From: Dermatemys mawii
Lineage: Eukaryota > Chordata > Testudines > Dermatemydidae
Reading direction: 5' to 3'
Assembly: GCA_007922305.1 (NCBI GenBank)
Contig: ML677334.1
Span: 14,518,318-14,582,317, forward strand
DNA: 64,000 nt
The notes under the pieces are model-generated. The model ran no database searches. It saw only the letters and a list, made by a program, of their open reading frames with translations, and was not told the origin of the DNA. The position numbers were made by a program, and so were the translations under genes. Positions 23,099 to 34,400 of this stretch are shown here, in pieces; within the stretch, counting starts at the first letter, position 1; the number at the start of each line of letters is the position of its first letter.

Positions 23099-23345
23099 TT
23101 AAAAAAAAAGAACTAGATAAATTCATGGAGGATAGGTCTATTAATGGCTATTAGCCAGGTTGGACAGGGATGGTGTCCCTAACCTCTGTTTGACAGAAGC
23201 TGGGACTGGATGACAGGGAAGGATCACTTGATGATTACCTGTTCTGTTCATTCTTTCTGGGACACCTGGCGTTGGCCGCTGTTGGAAGACAGAATACTGG
23301 ACTAGATGGACCTTTGGTCTGACCCAGTAATGGACGTTTTTATGT
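23099..23345 (+). mobile_element. CR1 3'-end fragment
   Basis: After an A9 run it reads 'GAACTAGATAAATTCATGG', 'GGTGTCCCTAACCTCTGTTT', 'GATTACCTGTTCTGTTCATT', 'ACTGGACTAGATGGACC' and 'TTTGGTCTGACCCAGTA', the tail of the CR1 subfamily whose antisense copy is nested at 4737-4899. It is 5'-truncated to about 250 bp and non-coding. Confidence 0.85.
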
Positions 23346-25830
23346 ACTCTCAATCTGAACTCCATTTTAACATAGTTTTTGACTGTGAATTATATATTAC
23401 TGTAGGGGATTTCCATGATGCTAGTAGTATTAGTATACAAGCTTTAAGCTGGAGAGAACTCTTTTTTTGTGAATAATTGACTCTTTTCTACAGGGATTGC
23501 CTCAAGAGTCAGTTTTCCTGTGAGACCCATAGATTTTACTGTTAAGGAGTTAAAGGCACCAGAGATGCCATGTGAATGAAATATGACTGGATTGATTTAT
23601 AAGATCAGAAACCAGGAAAAGAAGAGAGAAGACTACTGATTCTGATATGGACCTAACTCTGTAAAATGAATTTTTAGGTCTCAATCCTGCAACTACTTAC
23701 TTACATTCTCAATGTTACAAACAGATAGTTCTTGTGGCTTCAGTTAGACTGTAGTGGTAGTGGTATGTGTAGTGGTATAACTGCTTGTCCAGTTAGGGCC
23801 CTCCATCTTTAATTTCTGGAGGGAAAAAGAATACAACATGAAAGAATATCACTCATCGGTGCATATTACTATAATTAAAGAGATGTCTTGTCAGTATTGA
23901 AGTTCATTGACGAGCTATTTGGAGACATTTGAACAACACTCACATGGTCTATATCCTATGTTAAACAGTTATACCACTTGTAACAAGATTGCCCACTCTC
24001 AATTTTTGTTGACATTGGAGTGGAGATGTAACTGTTAATCTCAGGAACTGTATCAGAGCATGTTCATTCAACAGAGCTAATCCCTGAAGCCAATGTATGA
24101 TTTTTCACTGAAAATGTGAATCTAAAGAAATAAAATGGCTGGGGGCAAAGTTTGTACACCAGCAAAATGAATTTGACACAAGTCCAAATGGCATCTGTAT
24201 TATTACATTTCTTAAGAAAAGTGAGGCTGCACAAGCTACCAGGCTTTTTGCCTTCAGTGCCTCATTGAAGGTAAAATCCCCACTTTTTTCTGCATCTAGG
24301 GATATCTGCCTAAACACCTGCCCTACTGATAAAGTCCACAGTATGGTTTTGCTAAGCACTGAGGCATTAGAAATATGGTACTGAATACAACACGCTCCTT
24401 TTTATTGTAAGAAGGAATTTAAAATGTCAGTTTACTCAGTCAGGTGAGAGTAATCTTATCCTAGAAAGTAATTAAGAGGGTTTACAGCTATTAGTTGACT
24501 CAGGTCAGGGTGATTAGAAGAAAAATCTCATTTATTTAAAGTAGTATTGGATGTTATTAATATCAGCACACATGGGGTTTAGGACTTCACTGTCACATAA
24601 TAAACTGATTTTAGAATAATACTTTTCTATCTCAAATTATTTTGAATATACTAGAATATCCTTTACATACATAAATAGTACTTGATGGTGCATTGTTCTG
24701 GCTTTCGTTTCCTTGTGCTCACATCCCCATTCCATGTCTCAACATTCTTTTTTTTTTTTAAGGACGATAGCTGTGAGAATTAGATACTAGAAGCTGCATT
24801 TCACTCCTTTAGCCTCTGCTCCTTCTGCTGAAATGGTGGCAGGTTCCTAAGGAGATGCAGAGAGAGCTCTGATTTCTTACTTCAGCTATTTATAATTTTG
24901 GGTAATAAATAGGTAAATCAACCAGTATAGGGGTTTTTCCCCAAGTGTCATCGCTCTGAATTTGATAGGGCCCTAGTTATTTCACTGTAAGCACTAGTTA
25001 GTAGGCTCTGTTTCCTCCCCACTTCCTAGGCTACAGATCTGCCTTATTGGAGGTGAAGATGCAAAGGCAACTCAGCAAGAACAACCTCAGATTTTCCAGC
25101 TGACTCTTTCCCCCTCCCTTGACTTTTTTCAATGAGAGGGAAACATTGGGCCCTGAGGCAGTTAATGGATAAGATAAGAAACTTAAAGAAGTAAATATCC
25201 TGTCCTGAAATATTTCCACATTTTGTGGGTTAATTGTTGTATATGACCACAGGCACCTTCACTTTAAATTCTCTCTGAGTATTTTTGGCAGGCTTTTTAG
25301 AATCTGCTCTTCATTAGCTTGTCAGAAATCCTCAATATCTTGCTGTGCAAGGCAAGCTGAGCAACTAAGGAAGGTTTAGCCCAAGTTAATATTGTACATA
25401 TTTGGTTACAAAAGGCTGGGCCCTTTGATTTCTGTAGTTCTGGGCAAAAGGAGACAAGGCAGGAAAACAGCTTGTGTCCGGCAGAAACCAGGAGTGAGAT
25501 ATCTAGTTGTGGTGCCAATGGTTGTGTCTGTTATCTGCTGGCAGGGCACAGTGTCAGAAAAGGTTCTTGGCCTTCAATTTGGGTTGGTCAATGATTCAGA
25601 TATCAACAATTTTCCATGTTTTGATCAAAATTGAGATTGTCATCATTTAATGCATAATTGAAACATGGCTTGATGATGCAGGAGGATTTATTTAAGGGCA
25701 TTTGATTTCAGGTGGAGTTTGGTTCAACATCTGCCAAAGGGGGATTGGTTGAGATATACATCTGTATAGGTGATGTTTTCTAATTCAGTTCAGGATTCCA
25801 TAGCCATGTTATTTCACAGGGCTTAGCTGC
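23346..25830. other. No recognised gene or repeat
   Basis: AT-rich sequence. A T14 run lies near 24750. I see no element termini or convincing coding sequence. Confidence 0.5.
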
Positions 25831-26072
25831 TAGAACTGATCAGTAAAAAAAAATATCCACTAAAAATGATGAACAATGTTCATTTTCATATAAATTCTTC
25901 ATATTTGTGCTGAGAAGCTGAACTCCCTCAATTTCCTCCCCTTTTCTTGTTTTGGTTTTTAGTTGCTGAACCAAAACATTTTCAGCTTTCTATTTTTTGC
26001 AAAAAATTTCCATGTCATTGAAAAATAGTAATTAAAATAAAAGTTTAGACAATAACTTCTCTTCCAGATCTA
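25831..26072. mobile_element. Possible degraded MITE of the TAGAGCTGGTC group
   Basis: The left TAGAACTGATCAG and the reverse complement of the right end, TAGATCTGGAAG, resemble the ends at 22396 and 53603. The interior is similarly rich in AAAA/TTTT runs. No TSD is visible, so this is a weak call. Confidence 0.35.
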
Positions 26073-27039
26073 CTGGAAACACTTTGAATCTGATGTTTGG
26101 AATGCACTTTCTCCAAATCCTGGACCAATCATTGGTTTGAGGTTAAGTTTCAGTGAGGCACATGTCTTGATAGTCTGTTCTCAGAGACTAAAGGAATACA
26201 AAGGTGTCCCAAGATCTCTGAAGGAGAATCATTCACAGTCATCAGAATAGTAGGATTTTATAATATATTTCCATGTTGATCAACAATAGACTGATTAACT
26301 ACATTCCTCTTCCTTCCTTCTGCCCATTCAAGTTTACTAATTGCCTGCAACAGATGTATGGTCTTAGATTTAAGCTGATTGGTTGCATCAGAGATATATT
26401 TATTTCATTCTTTTGGAATGGCTGTGTGAGATGCATACAAGCCTATTTGAGCATATGTTTGGGGAAGGGAGAAGTGATTGTGGTGTGTTTTTGTTGAATT
26501 TGAATGATGGGAAAACGTTTGTTCATTATGTGTTTTGCTGTGTTGGGGTTGATAAAGTGGATGCATGGAGAAAGTTCCACTGGTCTGAAAGATTTCAACA
26601 TTTCTAATAGAATTCTCCACTATTCCAAGTGGGAAATATCTCTGGAACTAGTAGAATCTCTCATACAAGAAGACATTGGAGGTGCATGAATTTGTGTGGA
26701 GTAGGAAATGTGCTACTATAAGTTTTGTGCTGATTGATTTTTTGTTTGTTTGTTTGTTTTAAATGATAGCAATGGCATGTGGTACCCTGAATATTTGTTA
26801 TTTTATTTATCTGGTTTAAGTAAAATAACAAATAATTATATCCATAAAACTCACTAATGGTTCTCTGTAACCAGTCAGCTCTCTGGGTCTAGCCTGAGAA
26901 GATACCTCATGCCTCCAGTGCTAAAGACATGTATAAATTGCACCTTGTGTATTAAAAAATCAATTTGAATATATATATAGAGAGAGTTTAGTATAGTATA
27001 AAAGGCAAAATAGAATGGATCAACATTATCACAATGGAA
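26073..27039. other. No recognised gene or repeat
   Basis: Several short open frames overlap at 26273-26689 on both strands without a shared motif. A (GTTT)n tract lies near 26742. There is no evidence of a gene. Confidence 0.45.
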
Positions 27040-27242
27040 TGTTATTGAAACAAAAAGTTTTGATATCACAAGAAAATGAGACATTTTAAACAAAATGGTT
27101 CTGAAGAGAAATTTTTCATAATTTTCATTCAACAGAAAAGTTTGAAATGTAAGATTTTTGTTCTGATCTGGATCAATTTATTTTGTTCTTGACATTTCAA
27201 AATGTCCTGTTGACTGGAAATTCCAGATTCTGACCAGCTCTA
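27040..27242 (-). mobile_element. Possible MITE of the TAGAGCTGGTC group, left end lost
   Basis: The reverse complement of the right end reads TAGAGCTGGTCAGAATCTGG, the diagnostic terminus. The preceding A/T-rich sequence with many TTTCA/TGAAA words fits the family. I cannot find a matching left end, so the start is arbitrary. Confidence 0.4.
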
Positions 27243-29627
27243 CAGGTAGGTCAATCCACAGTTCAGTATCTGTTTGAATGAGCAACAGTTGACTCAGCCT
27301 CAGAGATGGCTGATTTTTTTTTAAAAAAAAATCAGAGCCAGACTTAGCACTGTGGGAATGCCTGTCACAACATCCCACAGTTCAAAAGATTAGTATTGTC
27401 TGTCCATCATTATCACACCATTCTGCATCTTCAAGATTTTGGGGAGCATTAGTAAGACCTTTTGTGGAGAGGACTAGAGAGGGGAAGTAGTACAGCCTAA
27501 ACTTAAGATTTATGTTATGATATTATGTAAACTTTTGTTCTGGAATATTTAGGTCTCCCAAGTCTCCTGCTGGGGGAAAAAAAAGTCTATCTGTTCCTTT
27601 CTACCTTAGCAATCACTTCACATCAGTTTCTCTGACATCACTTTACATTTATTTTCAAATCTCTCCTCAAAGAACGGTGGGGGGGCGGGGTTAATTAAAA
27701 AAAAAACCAAAAAAAACATGAAAGCTGAGATTCTCCTTCATGGGTGCACAAATTCTGCTCTTTTAACAGGGCCTCCTCACAGGAGCCTCCAACAGACCTC
27801 CTCTAGCTTGCCAGTGGCTGGATCACCCTGCACACATTGCTCCATCTGCAACTTCCACCACCCTGCTGCAACCGAAGCACTCTGTTTCTGCTGTTAATGG
27901 GAATCTTCCACATATAATTCCCACGTTTCTTACTTTAATTTCTTCCCAGTCTTATCTTCAGAAGTCTAGATGTCCATGAGAACTCTTTCAATGTACCCTC
28001 CCATCTTCAAAAAGCACAGCTCTCTCTAAGAAAACAAATGGAAGCATGCTAATAGGTGAGGTAGAACCTTTTGAGTTAGGCCTTTTTATCTCAGGAGGTC
28101 CCTTTCCTTCCTGCTGGCATCAGTGATCAAAAGACCAGTGTCAGAGCATGAGAACCCCCTACTGTCATTTTGGCACTGCAGTAGTGACATTTTATTGCTT
28201 TTCCTCTTCAGCTGCAATGTTTTCCTCAGGCAGCACAAACTTGCTGCTGATTCAGTTGCTAATATCAGCATGACCTCAGATGAAACAAATGCTAAGGGCA
28301 ATTTCAGCCACAATCACAGTAGCCATCCCACAATAAAGAGAGTTCAGCTTCTGTTTTCTTAAGGGCAGCAATAATGATGTTCACACAAAGATTGCAAGAT
28401 GTAGGAGCATTAAGAGAGAATGTGATCCTAGATCATCTACTGTGTCTTCCTTCTTCCAGATTTTTCAAATAAATTCTTTGGGCCATATTTTCAAATGCAG
28501 ATGCCTAAATTGTGTCCATAAAAATATATATGCAACTGTAGAACCTATATTTGCATATGCAAATAAGGAACTTACGCATGCAAACAGGAACAAAGGCATG
28601 CAATCACATAGATTTTTATGTAAATAGTTTGTTCTGTGTCACCTCCCGACCAGTCAAAACAGAGTGTGGCTAGTGACTTCAAGAAGACCTGGAGTTGGCC
28701 TTTTGCATGCAACTGGAAATGCTGCATGTACTTTTAAATTAAGCTGATGTTATTTAGGTATCTATATAAGGAAACTGTGAGGTGGTTGTTGTTTAATTCA
28801 TTAATCTGCATACTTTCATGATAGCAGATATGCTTCTTATCTATTTCTGATACTGTTTCTTATCAGAAGTTTTGTTAGATTAAGTTTTAGTTTTAAGCAA
28901 CTTTCTCTCCGTAGGGAGCATTGTCTGTACTCCAGTGTTAAGTAGAGTGCGCATGATTCACTGAATTAGCAGAATATGTGCAAGTGACGTCAGTAAATGT
29001 TCATGAAGATCAAAATTTAAACAGGGAAAATTGTAATCTGGGGACACATATTTAATTTATCTTAGTATTAAGTTTACACAGAAATAAGTTATAATGAATT
29101 TAAGTCCAAAGGACATCATTGTTCAGGGGAAAGAACCACAACCAGAATGACCATTAGATCCTTCTTTTAATATGCAATATTGAAAGCAAAGGTCAAGATG
29201 TCTTACAATTCACATTTTATCTATGAATATATTAAGGGGGATTTGTCCTTTTTTATTTAATCAGTGTGTCTCAGAACACTTTATACTAAATAGCAAATAG
29301 GACAGAAAGATTTTAAAATCCCTTTTTGAAAGCTTTCTAACATAAACAAGGTGTAAACGAGCTCTCTTCTGATATCTACTGACAAACCGAGGGAAAAGAA
29401 GTAAGGAGGTGGCCGTATATGCACAGATTACCCTATTCTATGTTTGGCAGGTAGACATGATTTGCCAAAGTTATCAGTTTTGGCTCCTTTGGGGGTATAA
29501 TTCACTTTAATATTGAGTGCAGTAGTGAGGAAATGTTATTACTGTATGAGTAAAGGGCAGCAGAATTGTGCTTAGCATGCCTTGATTGAGGGGATCATCA
29601 TAAACTGAACTCACTTGTTAAGAATCA
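27243..29627. other. No recognised gene or repeat
   Basis: AT-rich sequence. It contains a perfect 26-bp palindrome CTGA-T9-A9-TCAG at 27310-27335 and a G-rich patch (GGTGGGGGGGCGGGG) near 27675 before an A-rich tract. No gene is supported. Confidence 0.5.
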
Positions 29628-30125
29628 TGGGCAGGTGGTGGAGTCTCCTTTGGGGAGGCTAGCACCAGCTCCACCCCTTCCGCCAGGTGCCCCCCACACA
29701 CATCTGAGCCCCAAGACTCCCTACCCACTTCCTCAGTCAGAGGAGCCCCGAGTGTAGAGTTGACTGGAGTCTGTTTTTTAACTGGAATGCCCAGTCGAAA
29801 AAGGACTCTGGTCAGCACCACCAACCGGGCCATTAAAAGTCTGGCCGATGGTGCTGTGGGGCTAAAGCAGAGCAGGCTCTTTCTGCCCTATCTCCATGCT
29901 GTGCCCTTTCTGCCCTATCTCCATGCTGTGCCCTGGAAGTAGCCAACAGGTCCAGCTAGTAGGCAAGTTGGCCAGGGGGCTCTGCATGCTGCCTCCACCC
30001 CAAGCACCAGCTCTGTACTTCCATTGGTCAGGAATGGCAGAGGGAATATTGCAGGAGGCCATATTGATGGCCATGTCCTGGGCACAGAGCACTTCAGAGA
30101 GTGTGCAGAAAGTCCCCCAGCCGAG
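29628..30125. repeat. GC-rich interspersed repeat of unknown class
   Basis: The composition is sharply GC-rich against an AT-rich background. I recognise the order 'CCAGTCGAAAAAGGACTCTG', 'CCGGGCCATTAAAAGTCTGG', 'GCTCTGTACTTCCATTGG' as a repeat common in turtle sequence, but I do not know its class. It abuts the 3' end of the antisense CR1 at 30128. Small open frames on both strands are a composition effect. Confidence 0.5.
29880..29933 (+). repeat. Perfect 27-bp tandem duplication
   Basis: The 27-bp unit beginning TTTCTGCCCTATCTCCATG occurs twice without mismatch (29880-29906 and 29907-29933), inside the GC-rich repeat. This is a local slippage event younger than the repeat. Confidence 0.9.
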
Positions 30126-30127
30126 GT

Positions 30128-32880
30128 AGAATCATGGAATCATAGGGTTAGAAGGGACTGCAAGGATCATCTACTCTAACCCCCAAGATGCAGGATGTGT
30201 TGTGTCTTAACCATCCAAGACAGATGGCTATCCAGCGACCTTTTGAAAACCTCCAGTGAAGGAGCTTCCACAACCTCTCAAAACAGCCTGTTCCATTGTC
30301 CTATTGATCTTACATTTTGAAAGATTTTCCTTCTATTTAATCTAAATCTGCTATGCTGTAATTTGAACTTGTTACCGCTTGTTCTGCCCTCTGTGACAAG
30401 AGAATACGTCATTTCTCCATCTTTTTTTTATAGCTTCCTTTCAAGTATGTGAAGACCTTTATCATGTACCCTCTCAGCTGCCTCTTTCCCAAATTAAACA
30501 TACCCAGTTCCTCTAGGCTTTGCTCAGATGGCTTACATTCCATCCCTCTGGTCACTCTGATGACTCATTTCTGGATTGTTTGCAGTTTCTCTACATCCTT
30601 TCTATAGATTGGTGACCAAAATTGGAAACAGTACTTCAACTGAGGTCTAACCAGTACCGAGTAGAGTGGTACTGTCCCGTCCCACGATCTGCATGCTATG
30701 CTTTTGTTAATGCAAACTAAAATTCCTTATTTTTTTTTTGCAACAGCATCCCATTGCTGACTCATCATGAGGTTGTGATCCGCCATGAATCCCGTCTCAG
30801 CAGTGCCACTGCCAAGCCAGTTATCCACCATTCTGTATTTGTGCACTTGTTTTTCATCCCAAAGTGTAGCATGTTATATTTGTCTTTATTGAATTTCATT
30901 TTGTTGTCCATAGCCCAGTTCTCCAATTAATCAAGATCCCTCTGAATTTTATCTCTATCCTATAAAGTGTTGGCATCCTCCATCCCCTTTGTGCCATCTG
31001 CAGATTTGATCAGTATGCTCTCTATCCCTACATCCAAGACGCTAATAATGATGTTAAACAACACTGGAGCCAGAACTGATCTCTATGGAACCCCATGTGA
31101 AACCCTCCTCCAATCTGTCATCATTCCTTTAATTGCAGTTATTTTACCAATTATATATCCACTTAATGGTAATTCTATCAAGCTCTCATTTCTCCAGCTT
31201 ACATACCCAAATGTCATGTGGGATTGTGCCAAAAGTCTTTCTGAAGTCTAGAGATTTGATATGCACTGTATCCACCAAACCATTTACCCTGCCAAACAAG
31301 GAAATCAAGCTGGTTTGGCATGATTTGTTCTTGGTAAATCCATGCTGGCTGGTAATGATTATCCCTTCATCCTCTGGGTATTTAGAAATTGAATATTGTA
31401 TACATTGGTCTAGTAGCTTCCCAGAAATCGAAGTCAGGCAGACTGATCTATAGTTCCCTGGTTCCTCTTTTTTCAAAATAGGCACTAAGTTAGCCCTTCT
31501 CCTGTCTTCTATAACATCTCATGTCATCCATGAGTTTCTCAATATTATTGACAGTGGCGCTGAGATTTTTCAGCTACTTCCTTCAGGACACATGGGTGAA
31601 TAGCATAATTGCCAACTCATTTGAATTTATTCAAATTGGCCAGATGATCTCTGATGTGTTCTTTACTTATCCTGTTCTGCATTCCTTCCCATGTGTAATC
31701 TATAATAACTTTGCTGTTCATCTGGTCACATGTTATTTTTGTGAGAAGACTGAAGCAAAGTAGACATTGAGCATCTCTGCCTTCCTATCATCTTCCTTTA
31801 CCAGTTCACCTTCTCCATTGAGCAGCGAACCTACATCATTCTTGATCTTTCTTTTTTGTCTGACATATTGAAGAACCTCTTCTTGTTGTCTCTCATACTC
31901 CTTGCCAGCTGCTACTTATTCTTTGCCTTGGCATTTCTGATTTTGAGCCTACACACTTGTGCTATTCCCATGGGTACTTCCTTGGGTCATACCCCTCTTT
32001 CCATTTCCTGTAGGTATCCCTTTTGGTTTTTAGATCATTAAAACCCTTCTGCTGCTGCCACACTGGCCTCCTGTGGCTCATCTTATCTTTCCTCTGTGTC
32101 AGAACAGCTAGTATTATATCTTTTAGGAACTGCTAGCCCCCTTCAACTCCTTTTCTTCATAATTAGTCTTTCCATGGGAACTTGGCTACCATTTCTCCGA
32201 GTTGGTTGAAATCCAATTTTCTGAAGTCTAGTGCCCTTGTTTTGCTGTTCTCGTGTCCTCCTTTCCATAAGATCTTGAATTCTATCAGTTCAGGATCACT
32301 TCCTCCTAAGTTCGAAACCACCTTTATATTTGCAACTAATTCATTCCTGTTGGACAAAATCAGAGTAAAAATGGATGACCCTCAAATTGTTCCCTTAACT
32401 TTCTGATTCAGAAAGTTGTCCCATACACATGCTCAGAATTTGCAGGGCATATTATGTTTTATTTTCTTCCAAAAGATATGAGAGAAGTTGAAATCCCCAG
32501 TACAAGCTCATGTGCATGAACGAACTTGCTTGTCTCATCCACTTCCTTTTCCTGATTTGGTGGTGTATAACAGACCCAGCCATAACATCTCTACTGGTAG
32601 TTTCCCCTTTTTATTATCAGTGGATATGTCGATCTCTTCCTCTTGGACCTCAGAGCAAGAACATTCATTCTTGACATACAGCACTACACTTCCTCTTCCC
32701 GCCCTCCATACCTATTCTTTCAGAACAAGCTATACCCCTCAATGCTGGTACTACAATCATGTGGGAGTTGTCCCACTAGGTGTCTATAATGTCAATTAAA
32801 TCATAATTTTCTTCACATACCATGACTGACTGTTCATCCTGCTTGTTTCTCTTTTGCATTTGTATACAGGCAATGAAGAT
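30128..32880 (-). mobile_element. CR1 LINE, 2.75 kb antisense, endonuclease to 3' end
   Basis: The 3' end lies at 30128 (reverse complement of 'AATCATAGGGTTAGAAGGGA'). Upstream on the minus strand come the 3' UTR and thumb region, the reverse transcriptase (31485-31186 and onward) and an endonuclease remnant near 32492. There the GDFN-type motif reads out of frame because a run of five G has become four. The palm motif SGVPQGSVLGPVLFN is recognisable near 31100 with the glutamine codon now TAG. The FADD box near 31000 reads SADG, losing the second catalytic aspartate. The element is inactive. The 5' limit is approximate. Confidence 0.82.
31186..31485 (-). pseudogene. CR1 reverse transcriptase N-terminal relic
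   Basis: The 99-codon open stretch reads PILKKEEPGNYRSVCLTSIS, then SSQHGF-like 'TSQHGFTKNKSC', then 'LDFRKTFGTIPHD'. This is the start of the CR1 reverse transcriptase domain. The first catalytic aspartate (LDF) is kept, but the AFD box has become TFG. The surrounding frame is broken on both sides. Open frames on the opposite strand (30967-31453) are its mirror and not genes. Confidence 0.85.
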
Positions 32881-33169
32881 ATTTTGCAGATGGACACACT
32901 CGTTCTAGCTGGGCTTGTGCTTGTGCTGCCTATGGATTAAAATGACTCAAAAACAGCTTTTTGAAAACCAAGCATGATTTATTTTTCCAAAATGTACATA
33001 GTGCTTGTAGAGGTGAATTTATAGTAACAAACAGTCAGACACGTTCCCATACCTAAACACAACTTCTCTATCCAAGGTTCAGGAGGGTCTGTTTTTTTCC
33101 CATCTCTTAGTGGGGCATACCAGCCTACTCAGATTGCAGCTTTCTCCACCTGTCCCTATGTCTCACTTA

Positions 33170-33410
33170 GAGTGTTAGTCTTTGTTAATGGCCCACTTCA
33201 CCTTGACTGGTCTCTTGAAATATGTATTAACTACTTATGCTAAAACTGTCTGTTCTACCTTGCATTCAGCTGTGACACTGATTACATTCCACAGGCCTGA
33301 AGGATTGCTCTCTGTAAGCTCGAAAGCTTGTCTCTCTCACCAACGGAAGTTGGTCCAATGAAAGATATCTCCCCACTTTTTCTCTCTAATATCCTGGGAG
33401 CAAGAAGCTA
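33170..33410 (+). mobile_element. Penelope-like retroposon fragment
   Basis: Successive blocks 'AATGGCCCACTTCACCTTGA', 'AAATATGTATTAACTACTTA', 'TGCATTCAGCTGTGACACTG', 'GTAAGCTCGAAAGCTTGTCT', 'CACCAACGGAAGTTGGTCCA' and 'TAATATCCTGGGAGCAAGAA' follow the order of a dispersed amniote family. I attribute it to Penelope-like elements because its central part has the layout of a hammerhead ribozyme, a known feature of their terminal repeats. Two rearranged relatives lie at 12269 and 49497. No TSD was found for this copy. Confidence 0.6.
33297..33345 (+). ncRNA. Hammerhead-ribozyme-like relic
   Basis: The order fits a type I hammerhead: CTGAAGG (consensus CUGANGA, last A changed to G), a possible short stem II (GCTC ... 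GCTC-like arms around TCTGTAA), GAAA, then GCTTGTCTC, where AG/CU can pair to leave a CUC cleavage triplet. The A9-to-G change and weak stem II make self-cleavage unlikely in this copy. The call rests on motif layout only. Confidence 0.35.
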
Positions 33411-33909
33411 CAACAAGATTGAATATAGCCTTTTCACTGACACTTCCTGGCCAATATCTCTGACAACTCTCCCCTTCCCTTCCTGCTAGTGGCCAGCTTT
33501 TTAAACTATAATCTTGTGTCATTGGTTTACCTTTCTTGGATTTTTTAACAGCTATTTTACAGCCACTTGAAGTTTAACTATACATTCTGTCAACTAGCAA
33601 TACACAGCTGAACAGGGAAACTGAGTCACAAATAATGTTCATTATGAATAATATGCATTTTTTCAGTTCATCACAACTATGTCATCACTTTTCTTCACTT
33701 GCCCATGTGGGTCTATTGGCCTATCCCATGAATCTTTGTGCTGAGAGAGTCTGTGATTCTTTCACAGTCAACTCGGCCATTGCAGGATAGCTTGTCTGTC
33801 CTCCTGGGGCAGGACGGGATATTGCACAAAGGGCAATGCACTCCAGTGCATTGTGTCTGTAAAAGGATGTTAAAGCAGATCCTGGGACTCTTACTTACAC
33901 CCAATGTTT

Positions 33910-34265
33910 AATTTGTGCAGGGGCTTGCAGGGTACCTGCACACACTATTACTAGAGATGTACTTTATTCCTTCTCCACCCAGTGCTGCAAAGTCTGGCCC
34001 TGTCCTGAGCCTTACTTGGCTAAGGGTCAGAAAAGAGGAGAAGCTGACTGGCCTTTCTGTCTGCTACCCCTCCAAGCCCTGTTTGGCTAGCCAGTTGGCA
34101 GAATATCCCTCCTGTGCTGCTAACAATCCCCTGATTGGGGGATACGATTACCATTGGAGAACGGAAGATGCAGACTGCAGGAGGGGCATTTGCTGCTGCT
34201 GCTGCAGGGAAACAGCAGACTGAGAGCCCAGGGAGTAGCATGAGCCCTATGAGCCTCCAGTGCAG
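33910..34265. repeat. Probable interspersed repeat of unknown class
   Basis: The stretch opening 'AATTTGTGCAGGGGCTTGCA' and closing 'GAGCCTCCAGTGCAGGTAAA' is more GC-rich than its flanks, has no TIR or TSD that I can see, and holds a short (GCT)n tract near 34190. I believe it is a dispersed turtle repeat but cannot name it. Opposed open frames of 73 and 102 codons over it have no motif. Confidence 0.35.
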
Positions 34266-34343
34266 GTAAAATTAAGGCAGGGCCCAAAAGGAATGTCTTA
34301 ATCTGGACCTAAGGATGTGAGGCTGTAACTGATGGAAATAAGA

Positions 34344-34400
34344 GTTCCTTGCAGGCATCTTGAATATATGTCATACTCCCACTGTGTGTGCTTTGCAGTG
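34344..34400 (+). repeat. 57-bp direct repeat, copy 1
   Basis: From GTTCCTTGCAGGCATCTTG to TGTGTGCTTTGCAGTG this matches 36166-36222 at 56 of 57 positions. Outside the unit the sequences diverge at once. It is probably the conserved core of a dispersed element or a short local duplication. Confidence 0.9.

Noticed and set aside
23099..23345. tRNA-derived SINE
   Set aside because: I see no A and B boxes of an RNA polymerase III promoter; the sequence is the tail of a CR1 subfamily.
30967..31453. Overlapping plus-strand frames of 94 and 106 codons
   Set aside because: They are the mirror of the antisense CR1 reverse transcriptase region, where low stop density on one strand produces open frames on the other.
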